From assembly GCA_947631075.1 (NCBI GenBank), contig CANRJU010000058.1, positions 1-12,322 on the forward strand: a stretch of DNA of 12,322 bases. The letters run 5' to 3'. Source of the stretch: an uncultured Lachnospiraceae bacterium (GTDB taxonomy: Bacteria; Bacillota; Clostridia; Lachnospirales; Lachnospiraceae). Position numbers and translations under genes: made by a program. The notes below the pieces were generated by a model. That model was given only the letters and a program-made list of their open reading frames with translations, searched no databases and was not told where the DNA came from. Positions 5,939 to 11,626 of this stretch are shown piece after piece. The first letter of the stretch is position 1. The number at the start of each line of letters is the position of its first letter.

Positions 5939-6117
5939 ATGCATGGAGGTTTCAGTGTGAAAAATCACGCCGAAGCGCTGATTTTTCACACGGCAATTTG
6001 TGAGAAGAACTTTCAGTTCTTTGGAGCGCTCACAAATTGCTTTGATGTACAGAGCAAAAACAGCTATGCTGCTTTTTGCTCGTATTTCTGTCGCTACGCT
6101 CCAGAATGGAGGAATAT
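5939..6117 (+). repeat. Structured intercistronic element B (panC-panD gap)
   Basis: Also exactly 179 nt. Hairpin 1: GTGTGAAAAATCA (5955-5967) and CGC, loop CGAA, then GCG, bulged C5978 and TGATTTTTCACAC (5979-5991). Hairpin 2: GCAATTTGTGAG (5993-6004) with CTCACAAATTGC (6029-6040), a perfect 12 bp, carrying the same inner AAGAACT-TTC-AGTTCTT (6005-6021) and the same bulge TGGAGCG (6022-6028). Hairpin 3: TAC, bulged A6051, GAGCAAAAA and CAGC paired with GCTG (6068-6071), bulged C6072, TTTTTGCTC (6073-6081) and GTA. Hairpin 4: CTCCA (6099-6103)-GAA-TGGAG (6107-6111), covering the panD Shine-Dalgarno. CGCTCCA (6097-6103) is the perfect complement of the hairpin 2 bulge. Confidence 0.8.
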
Positions 6118-6510
6118 ATGACGATTCAGATGCTGAAGGGAAAAATCCACCGCGCGGTAGTCGTGGAGGCGGAGCTGAATTATGTGGGAAGCATAACGGT
6201 AGATCCGGAGCTGATGAAGGCGGCGGGCATTTTTGAATATGAAAAGGTACAGATCGTGGATGTGGAGAGCGGCAGCCGCTTTGAGACGTATACCATTTCC
6301 GGGGAGCCGGGCAGCGGCATGATCTGTCTGAACGGGGCGGCGGCGCGCATGGTGCAGCCGGGGGACCACATCATTATCATGAGCTACTGCGACATGACGC
6401 CGGAGGAGGCGAAGGAGCACAAGCCGAAGGTGGTCTTTGTGGATGAGAAAAATCATATTAAAAAGATTTCCAGCTATGAAAAGCACGGGCAGCTCTCGGA
6501 GGATGTCTAG
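6118..6510 (+). CDS. panD: Aspartate 1-decarboxylase (pyruvoyl type)
   Basis: PanD decarboxylates L-aspartate to beta-alanine, which PanC uses. The proenzyme of 130 residues self-cleaves between Gly24 and Ser25 (NYVGSITVD), and the Ser becomes the pyruvoyl cofactor; both residues are in the canonical positions. Other family marks: MLKGKIHRAVV at the N-terminus, the active-site Arg/Tyr region FETYTISG, GMICLNGAAARMVQPGD and IIMSYCDM. The start ATG at 6118 has GGAGG (6108-6112) 5 nt upstream, inside hairpin 4 of element B. The open frame extends to an ATG at 6076 within the element, but homology starts at 6118. Only 15 nt separate it from coaBC. Confidence 0.97.
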   Translation: MTIQMLKGKIHRAVVVEAELNYVGSITVDPELMKAAGIFEYEKVQIVDVESGSRFETYTISGEPGSGMICLNGAAARMVQPGDHIIIMSYCDMTPEEAKEHKPKVVFVDEKNHIKKISSYEKHGQLSEDV

Positions 6511-6525
6511 GAACGGAGGTAGCTT

Positions 6526-7722
6526 ATGTTAGAGGGAAAGACGGTGGTCCTGGGGATTACCGGGAGCATCGCGGCCTACAAAATTGCGAATCTCACCAGC
6601 ATGTTGGTGAAGCTGAATGCCGACGTCCATGTGCTCATGACGAAAAACGCGGTGAATTTTATCAATCCGATCACCTTTGAGACGCTGACGGGGCACAAGT
6701 GCCTGGTGGACACCTTTGACCGGAATTTTAATTATAATATAGAACATGTTGCGCTGGGAGAGAGGGCGGATGTGGTGCTTGTCGCGCCTGCTTCCGCCAA
6801 TATTATTGCCCGGATGGCAAACGGCATGGCGGACGATATGCTGAGCACGACGGTACTCGCCTGCACCTGCAAAAAAATCGTCGCGCCCGCCATGAATACG
6901 AATATGTATGAAAATCCCATTACCCAGTCCAATCTCCAGAAATTACGGGATTTCGGTATGGAAGTGGTGGAGCCGGACACCGGGCGGCTCGCGTGCCGGG
7001 CGGTGGGAAAGGGCAAGATGCCGTCGGAGGAGGCGCTGCTCTCCTACATTTTGCGGGAGATTGAGTATCCTCACGACATGAAGGGCAAAAAAGTCCTGAT
7101 CACGGCGGGAGCGACTAGAGAGGCGCTCGATCCCGTGCGCTATATCACCAACCACTCTACGGGGAAGATGGGGTACGCCCTCGCCACGGTGGCGAGCCGC
7201 CGCGGCGCGGACGTGACGCTCGTGAGCGCGGTACAGGGCAGGGAAGCGCCGCTCGGCGTGAAAGAGGTTCCCGTGGAGAGCGCGGAGGATATGTTCCTCG
7301 CGGTAAAAGAGGCGGCGGGAGAGCAGGATATCATCATCAAGGCCGCCGCAGTGGCGGATTACACCCCGGCGCGCGTGAGCGGGGAGAAGATAAAAAAGCA
7401 GGAGGACGAGCTCTCGGTTCCCCTGGTGCGGACGACCGATATTCTGGCGTGGGTGGGCGAGCGCAAGAAGCCCGGCCAGTTCGTGTGCGGATTTTCCATG
7501 GAGACGGAAAATCTGCTGGAAAATTCCCGGAAGAAGCGGGAAAAGAAAAACGCGGACATGATTGTGGCAAACAATCTGCGGGTGGAGGGAGCCGGGTTCG
7601 GCACGGATACCAATGTGGTCACGATTATCACACAGGACGGCGCGGAGGAGCTTCCGATTATGACGAAGGAAGAAGTGGCGGCGGCTATTTTTGACCGCAT
7701 CCTGCGAAAAGAGCATGAATAA
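6526..7722 (+). CDS. coaBC: Bifunctional phosphopantothenoylcysteine decarboxylase / phosphopantothenate--cysteine ligase
   Basis: CoaBC (Dfp) couples cysteine to 4'-phosphopantothenate (CoaB domain, C-terminal) and decarboxylates the product to phosphopantetheine (CoaC domain, N-terminal, FMN-dependent). 398 residues, full length. Seen in CoaC: GITGSIAAYK, His74 in IEHVAL, PASANI, Asn124 in PAMNTNMYENP, and Cys157 in GRLACRAVGKGKMP. In CoaB: LITAGATREALDPVRYITNHSTGKMGYALA (about 191-220), AAAVADYTPA with Asp278, the Lys-rich KIKK around 288-291, and FGTDTN near the end. CTP is the usual nucleotide in this family. GGAGG lies 6-7 nt before the ATG and is not in a hairpin like those of the pan genes. 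Its linkage to panBCD puts two consecutive CoA pathway segments under one transcript. No terminator is visible after it. Confidence 0.97.
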   Translation: MLEGKTVVLGITGSIAAYKIANLTSMLVKLNADVHVLMTKNAVNFINPITFETLTGHKCLVDTFDRNFNYNIEHVALGERADVVLVAPASANIIARMANGMADDMLSTTVLACTCKKIVAPAMNTNMYENPITQSNLQKLRDFGMEVVEPDTGRLACRAVGKGKMPSEEALLSYILREIEYPHDMKGKKVLITAGATREALDPVRYITNHSTGKMGYALATVASRRGADVTLVSAVQGREAPLGVKEVPVESAEDMFLAVKEAAGEQDIIIKAAAVADYTPARVSGEKIKKQEDELSVPLVRTTDILAWVGERKKPGQFVCGFSMETENLLENSRKKREKKNADMIVANNLRVEGAGFGTDTNVVTIITQDGAEELPIMTKEEVAAAIFDRILRKEHE

Positions 7723-7782
7723 TTTTCCAAAAAATTCATATACTGATAGTAGCGTGCCTGTGTCCGGATGGCATGGCACGAA

Positions 7783-7811
7783 TTGACAAATCAGACATAA
7801 TGTGGTATACT
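7783..7811 (+). promoter_or_regulatory. Strong sigma-A promoter of veg
   Basis: TTGACA (7783-7788), a 17-nt spacer and TATACT (7806-7811). This is near-perfect consensus and recalls the known strength of the Bacillus veg promoter. An inverted repeat CGTGCC (7753-7758) / GGCACG (7775-7780) ends 2 nt before the -35. Confidence 0.88.
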
Positions 7812-7860
7812 ATGCAATTAGTAGCAATATGTCGTGGTTTTAGATCGGAGGTATATGATT

Positions 7861-8100
7861 ATGATGAATGCCGCAGTAGGAAATGTACGCCGGGCTGTTT
7901 CAAAACATATAGGTGGCAGAGTGATGGTGCGATGCAATCTGGGACGTCACAAGTACGACGTGACGGAGGGCGTGATCCGGGAGACATATCCCTGTATTTT
8001 TCTCGTAGAAGTCCGGAATGAGGCGGAGAATACCGTTCAGACCGTATCCTACAGCTATACGGACGTGATTACGAAGGACGTGCAGTTGACACTGTGCTGA
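7861..8100 (+). CDS. veg: Veg family protein
   Basis: A small protein of about 79 residues belonging to the Veg family, widespread in Firmicutes and linked in Bacillus subtilis to biofilm matrix gene expression. Biochemical function is not settled. Seen: GGRVMVRCNLGRHKYDVTEGVI followed by ETYPCIFLVEV and VSYSYTDVITKDVQLTL, matching the family core (ETYPS.FVV, VSYSYADVLT). GGAGG (7847-7851) could serve ATG 7855 (3 nt), 7861 (9 nt) or 7864. I favour 7861 on spacing; the longer frame from 7834 has no Shine-Dalgarno. It is monocistronic between a consensus promoter and a strong terminator. Confidence 0.92.
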   Translation: MMNAAVGNVRRAVSKHIGGRVMVRCNLGRHKYDVTEGVIRETYPCIFLVEVRNEAENTVQTVSYSYTDVITKDVQLTLC

Positions 8101-8180
8101 TTTTGGCGGCGCGAAGAAATCGGTAATATCAGGGGGCAAAGGTTTTTGGCCTCAACATTGTAATGGTTCAGACAGAAATG

Positions 8181-8219
8181 ATCTTCCTGTGGCGGGATTC
8201 GCTGCGGGGAGATTTTTTT
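8181..8219 (+). terminator. Intrinsic terminator after veg
   Basis: ATCTTCCTGTGGCG (8181-8194) pairs along 14 bp, including several G-U pairs, with CGCTGCGGGGAGAT (8200-8213) across a 5-nt loop, directly followed by seven T (8213-8219). It lies about 80 nt after the veg stop. Confidence 0.88.
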
Positions 8220-8295
8220 GTTGCTTTTTATTTCATAGTCCGGGCCTGACAAGCATATAGTATACAAACGACCAGCATGACAGGAGGGGTAAACG

Positions 8296-9192
8296 GTGGG
8301 CGACTATATGCGTAAAATTATTTATCTGAGAAAAAGAGAGGGAGGGGTGCAGTCCCCGCAGGCCGGGTTTGTCCGGCTGGAGATGTGGCCGAACCGCTGG
8401 CGGCTGCATCTCACCATGCCGGAGGAGCATCCCTTTGGGGGACTCCCCATATACGCGGTTTACGAAAGGGAACAGAAATTGTATCCGGTGCTCCTCGGGA
8501 AAGCTCCGTATGAGCGGGAATGGGATTTTGAACAGACATTTTCCACGAGAAAAATGGAGTGGTATGTGAAGGATATTCTGGGATTTTTTATTGGCAGGCA
8601 GGACTGCTATCTGGTGGGGGAGTGCCCGGATTATAAGGGGAGAATCGAGTACGGGAGCATCGTTTTCGCCAGACAGCGGGAAGAAGAAAACAGGCAGCAG
8701 ACCGCCGCGGGCACAGTCAAGACAGACGCCATGGGCGCAGTCACGTCAGATGCCATGGGCACAGTCACGACAGACGCCATGGGCACAATCAAGACAGACG
8801 CCGCGGATGCAGTCGCGACAGATGCGGAAACGGCGGCGAGCGCGGCGGAAATCCCGCGGGGGACGGGCCCTTCTCTGGATTCCCTGCCGGAGATGTACCC
8901 CTTTGAGGACGACGAGCTGGAGTGGTGCCGGCAGATGGATCCCCAGGATTTGTTCAAGCTGCCCATGGATTACTGGCACTACGCGAAAAATACTTTTTTG
9001 ATGCAGGGGTTTTACAATTACAGACATTTGTTGTATGCTTATAAGGAAGGAAAATACTACCTGGGAGTACCGGGGCAGTTCCACCGCAGAGAGCAATTTC
9101 TGGCGGGGCAGTTCGGATTTGACCGGTTCAAGGGCACAAAGAAGAAAAGAGTGACGATGGGGGACTACGGATATTGGATGAAACTTTTATGA
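8296..9192 (+). CDS. Uncharacterised protein, DUF6128-like C-terminus
   Basis: A 298-residue soluble protein of unknown function. It starts at GTG 8296, 6 nt after AGGAGGGG; the next in-frame ATG (8308) is 18 nt away. Two conserved-looking parts flank a variable linker. The N-terminal part (about 1-127) is rich in aromatic residues, with RLEMWPNRWRLHLT, GGLPIYAVY and a Cys-containing GRQDCYLVGECPDYKG. The C-terminal part (about 197-298) contains YPFEDDELEWCRQMDPQDLF, LPMDYWHYAKNTFLMQGFYN, YRHLLYAYKEGKYYLGVPG, QFGFDRF and YGYWMKL. From memory this resembles the DUF6128 proteins of Lachnospiraceae; I could not check it. The linker (136-175) is a tandem 8-residue repeat. The last 19 nt overlap tadA, implying translational coupling. 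Confidence 0.85.
   Translation: MGDYMRKIIYLRKREGGVQSPQAGFVRLEMWPNRWRLHLTMPEEHPFGGLPIYAVYEREQKLYPVLLGKAPYEREWDFEQTFSTRKMEWYVKDILGFFIGRQDCYLVGECPDYKGRIEYGSIVFARQREEENRQQTAAGTVKTDAMGAVTSDAMGTVTTDAMGTIKTDAADAVATDAETAASAAEIPRGTGPSLDSLPEMYPFEDDELEWCRQMDPQDLFKLPMDYWHYAKNTFLMQGFYNYRHLLYAYKEGKYYLGVPGQFHRREQFLAGQFGFDRFKGTKKKRVTMGDYGYWMKLL
8701..8820 (+). repeat. Five tandem 24-bp repeats inside the DUF6128-like gene
   Basis: Five in-frame 24-bp units encode TAAGTVKT, DAMGAVTS, DAMGTVTT, DAMGTIKT and DAADAVAT. Units 2-4 are the most alike; the outer ones are diverged. The array sits in the linker between the two conserved parts, so copy number could vary by slippage without changing frame. Confidence 0.9.
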
Positions 9193-9644
9193 GGGCGGCC
9201 ATTGCCCAGGCCAAGAGGGCGTACCGGCGGCAGGAGACGCCGATCGGCTGCGTGATCGTGCATCAGGGGCAGATCATAGCGAGAGGATATAATAAGAGGA
9301 ACTGGAAGAAAAACACGCTGGCCCACGCGGAGATCCTGGCGATCAACAAGGCGAGCAGGGTCATAGGGGACTGGCGGCTGGAAGATTGCACCATGTATAT
9401 TACCCTGGAGCCGTGTCCCATGTGCGCCGGGGCGATCGTGCAGGCGCGGATTCCGAGAGTGGTCATCGGCAGTATGAATCCCAAGGCCGGATGCGCCGGT
9501 TCTGTGCTGAATCTTTTGCGGAATCCGGGGTTCAATCACCAGGCGGAAGTGGTCACGGGAGTGCTGGGCGCGCAGTGCGGCAGTCTGATGACAGATTTTT
9601 TCAAAGAACTGAGGGAGAGAAAAAAAACATCGGGTTGCGGTTGA
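9174..9644 (+). CDS. tadA: tRNA-specific adenosine deaminase
   Basis: TadA deaminates A34 of tRNA-Arg(ACG) to inosine, a zinc-dependent cytosolic reaction. About 156 residues, usual length. Seen: PIGCVIV (23-29), the zinc/catalytic HAE motif His51-Ala-Glu53, PCPMCAGA with zinc ligands Cys81 and Cys84, and RVVIGSMNPKAGCAGSVLNLL, which distinguishes TadA from other deaminases. I chose the TTG at 9174 because it gives MDETFMRAAIAQAKRA, which fits the family N-terminus. The in-frame ATG at 9189 is the alternative. The gene overlaps the upstream reading frame by 19 nt. Its stop codon (9642-9644) lies inside the -35 box of the SRP RNA promoter. Confidence 0.95.
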   Translation: MDETFMRAAIAQAKRAYRRQETPIGCVIVHQGQIIARGYNKRNWKKNTLAHAEILAINKASRVIGDWRLEDCTMYITLEPCPMCAGAIVQARIPRVVIGSMNPKAGCAGSVLNLLRNPGFNHQAEVVTGVLGAQCGSLMTDFFKELRERKKTSGCG

Positions 9645-9669
9645 CATGAGAGAGCAAAATGGATATAAT
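9641..9669 (+). promoter_or_regulatory. SRP RNA promoter
   Basis: A perfect consensus sigma-A promoter: TTGACA (9641-9646), 17-nt spacer, TATAAT (9664-9669). The start would be near 9676, about 20 nt before the first paired base of the mature SRP RNA. Confidence 0.93.
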
Positions 9670-9695
9670 CAGCATGTATCATAAGTTGTCAGATT

Positions 9696-9960
9696 TCCGC
9701 GCAGCCGGGGAGTCAGCGGTGCCCTGTACCTGCAATCCGCTATAGCAGGGGTGTTGTTCCGCCGAGGGCCGGGAGACGGAGAGCTGCCCGGAGTAAGTGG
9801 CGTTGACGTCTGGGTCTTGTGCAACAGGAACTTGTGAACCGTGTCAGGTCAGGAATGAAGCAGCACTAAGCAATCCTTTCTGTGTGACGCGAGGGTGCCT
9901 GGGCCGAGCTAACTGCTCTGGTAACGTCTTTGAATCCTGGTTCGAAGCGGGACGCGCGGA
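9696..9960 (+). ncRNA. ffs: Signal recognition particle RNA, large bacterial type
   Basis: This RNA of about 265 nt is the scaffold that binds Ffh and targets nascent membrane and secreted proteins. The ends pair: TCCGCGC (9696-9702) with GCGCGGA (9954-9960). The 5' Alu-like part contains GTGCCCTGTACCTGC and CAATCCGCTATAGCAGGG. The Ffh-binding domain IV is seen at 9843-9866 as GTCAGGTC, GGAA tetraloop and GAAGCAGCAC. The tetraloop is closed by A-U rather than the C-G of Escherichia coli. The Alu domain indicates the Gram-positive long form. Exact mature ends are not determined here. The short T run and ATATAT after 9960 may end transcription. Confidence 0.95.
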
Positions 9961-10013
9961 TTTTATATATATAATAAGCAAAGCAGATGTCAGGGTCAGA
10001 GAGTATTTTGATC

Positions 10014-10063
10014 CTGTATTATCTTAATACAGTATTGACATGAGGAGAGATGCTTTCTGTGAT
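10014..10063 (+). promoter_or_regulatory. Promoter with upstream inverted repeat
   Basis: TTGACA (10035-10040), a 17-nt spacer and TGTGAT (10058-10063) make a plausible sigma-A promoter for the downstream 464-codon gene. A perfect 8-bp inverted repeat CTGTATTA-TCT-TAATACAG (10014-10032) ends 2 nt before the -35. It has no T run, so it is more like an operator than a terminator. Confidence 0.5.
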
Positions 10064-10117
10064 TGGGTTTTGGAACAGGAGGCATTTGTTTTGTGAGACA
10101 CAAAGGGGTAAGATATC

Positions 10118-11512
10118 ATGGGAAAGCGACAGGAGATGGCGCGGAAAAGCGCCTGGATTCGTGAACTGATCGATGAGAATAAGTATGTTGAGGCGCTGGA
10201 GATGATTGACAAGATGTCTCTGGAGGATGTGGAGTCCACAGAGGATCTGAACCTTTTCGCTGATCTGTATGAAAAGGCGGAGCGCCTGGAAAAGAAAAAA
10301 GAGATTTATTACATCATATATGAGAGAAATCACTCCCGGCATGTGCTGAACCGTCTGCTGCGCCTGGTGCTGCGGCTGGGGGAGATGGAGGAGGCCAGAG
10401 AGCTGTTCCTCGCCTATGAGATGACGGGGGAGGTCACGCTGGACACCTATGAGCTGCGCTATCTGCTGGCCAAGGCGGAGGGGGCTTCCCGGCAGGTGCT
10501 GATCGACATTCTGCAGGAGTTGAAAAAAGAGGAATACACGGAGAAATGGGGCTATCAGCTTGCCCGGCTGTACGAGCAGGAGGGGATGCGCAGCGAGTGC
10601 ATCCAGGAGTGCCGGGATCTGAAGCTGTGGTTCGGCGAGGGCGAGATCGTGCAAAAGGCGGATGAGCTGAGGGCCCGTTGCGAGAGAGAGGACTGGCAGC
10701 CGCCGACAGACGAGGAGATTCCGGAGGTGGAGATGTCGGAAACGCCGGACCGAATTGCCTTCGCGGCGCCCCAGGTTCCGGTTACGGATTTGGAGGATGA
10801 GGCGGAGCCGTTATCCGAGGAGACAGAAGAATCCGAAGCGGAAGTTTCCCGGACGGACGAGTCCGAGCCGGATATAAAGATCCGGGTCAAGAAGCCGAGG
10901 AAGAAATCGTCTAAAGAGGCGGAACCTCCGAAAGTCCCGGAACCGGAGACGCCTATAGCGGAAGAAATGGCATCTGAGCCCCGGCCGGAGGTAGAGGTAA
11001 AAGTCCAGGAGCAGAGGGAGAAGGCGGCGGAGAGCACGCCGTTAGATCAGTTGGACGAGATGCCGGACGAGGACGCGGAGGACACCTCCCAGCGGGGAAT
11101 TTCCTACCGCACGCTCAAGGGGACGATCCACCGCCTGAAGAAAAATAAGGGGAGCGCCCACTTTGTATTTGCGGGGGGCGAGGAGCGGATCACGCTGGCT
11201 GTGGCCAAGCGGATCACAAAAGAGCTGAATAATCTGGGCAGCGTGTGTGCCAGAAGCATTGTGAAGATTACGGCGGACAAGCTGAACGAGCTGGAGCTGA
11301 GAGACCAGATGGATAAGCTGTTGGGGGGCTGCGTTCTCATCACGGACGCGCCGGAGCTCTCCAAGGAGTCTGTCGAGTCCGTGATTGAGTGCATGAAGGA
11401 GTACGGCGACAAGATCGTGCTGATGCTGTCGGGGCCCTTTGACGAGATGGACTGCTTCCTGTCCATTTACACGGAATTGGCCGATATGATGGAGTATCGG
11501 GTGCGCATGTGA
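10118..11512 (+). CDS. Helical-repeat protein fused to a degenerate AAA+ (CbxX/SpoVK-like) fragment
   Basis: A 464-residue protein of unknown function. AAGGGG lies 9 nt before the ATG. Residues 1-190 are helical and TPR-like (AWIRELIDENKYVEALEMIDKM, LYEKAERLEKKKEIYYIIYE, LGEMEEARELFLAYE, LARLYEQEGM). Residues 195-325 form an acidic, Pro/Glu/Ser-rich, probably disordered linker with one basic patch, RVKKPRKKSSK. Residues 340-464 resemble the core of a CbxX/SpoVK-type AAA+ ATPase: AHFVFAGGEERITLAVAKRI sits where HLVFTGNPGTGKTTVARL would be, GGCVLITDAPEL where GGVLFIDEAY would be, and IVLMLSGPFDEMDCFL where the sensor-1 VVILAGYxDEM segment would be. The Walker A Lys and Walker B Asp are missing, and the lid and arginine finger are absent. 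It is probably a pseudo-ATPase scaffold; that is inference from remembered family patterns. Confidence 0.85.
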   Translation: MGKRQEMARKSAWIRELIDENKYVEALEMIDKMSLEDVESTEDLNLFADLYEKAERLEKKKEIYYIIYERNHSRHVLNRLLRLVLRLGEMEEARELFLAYEMTGEVTLDTYELRYLLAKAEGASRQVLIDILQELKKEEYTEKWGYQLARLYEQEGMRSECIQECRDLKLWFGEGEIVQKADELRARCEREDWQPPTDEEIPEVEMSETPDRIAFAAPQVPVTDLEDEAEPLSEETEESEAEVSRTDESEPDIKIRVKKPRKKSSKEAEPPKVPEPETPIAEEMASEPRPEVEVKVQEQREKAAESTPLDQLDEMPDEDAEDTSQRGISYRTLKGTIHRLKKNKGSAHFVFAGGEERITLAVAKRITKELNNLGSVCARSIVKITADKLNELELRDQMDKLLGGCVLITDAPELSKESVESVIECMKEYGDKIVLMLSGPFDEMDCFLSIYTELADMMEYRVRM

Positions 11513-11542
11513 TTCCGTCCGCAAAAATATGTGAAAAAATAG

Positions 11543-11591
11543 TGTAAAAAATTTAATTACCGTTTTACAAATGTCAAAATTGTGGTATAAT
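11543..11591 (+). promoter_or_regulatory. murA promoter with overlapping inverted repeat
   Basis: TTTACA (11564-11569), a 16-nt spacer and a perfect TATAAT (11586-11591). The inverted repeat TGTAAAA (11543-11549) / TTTTACA (11563-11569) overlaps the -35 and may be an operator or only an AT-rich coincidence. Confidence 0.72.
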
Positions 11592-11606
11592 AACGAAGAA
11601 ACAAGG

Positions 11607-11621
11607 TTCCATTCGTGGAGG
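11607..11621 (+). promoter_or_regulatory. Shine-Dalgarno hairpin of murA
   Basis: TCCA (11608-11611)-TTCG-TGGA (11616-11619), with a T-G outer pair, encloses most of the GGAGG (11617-11621) ribosome binding site behind a stable-type UUCG tetraloop. It is short, and its function is not established. Confidence 0.4.
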
Positions 11622-11626
11622 TAGCG

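Noticed and set aside
4914..6117. The repeated hairpins as a CRISPR array or insertion sequence
   Set aside because: There are only two copies, each filling an intercistronic gap, with no regular spacers, no transposase and no clear target-site duplication.
4038..7779. Long antisense open frames opposite panB, panC, panD and coaBC
   Set aside because: They mirror GC-rich codon use of the sense genes, lack ribosome binding sites and encode no recognisable domain, while the sense genes are certain.
7753..7780. Inverted repeat CGTGCC/GGCACG as terminator of the pan-coaBC operon
   Set aside because: No T run follows, and the promoter -35 of veg begins 2 nt later; an operator or chance repeat is equally possible.
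9797..10027. A 76-codon plus-strand ORF
   Set aside because: It lies largely within the SRP RNA gene and is a by-product of that structured RNA sequence.
10050..10169. A small ORF from ATG 10050 overlapping the start of the 464-codon gene
   Set aside because: GAGGAGAG directly abuts the ATG, so spacing is poor. The peptide is not protein-like and the region is better read as the promoter and leader.
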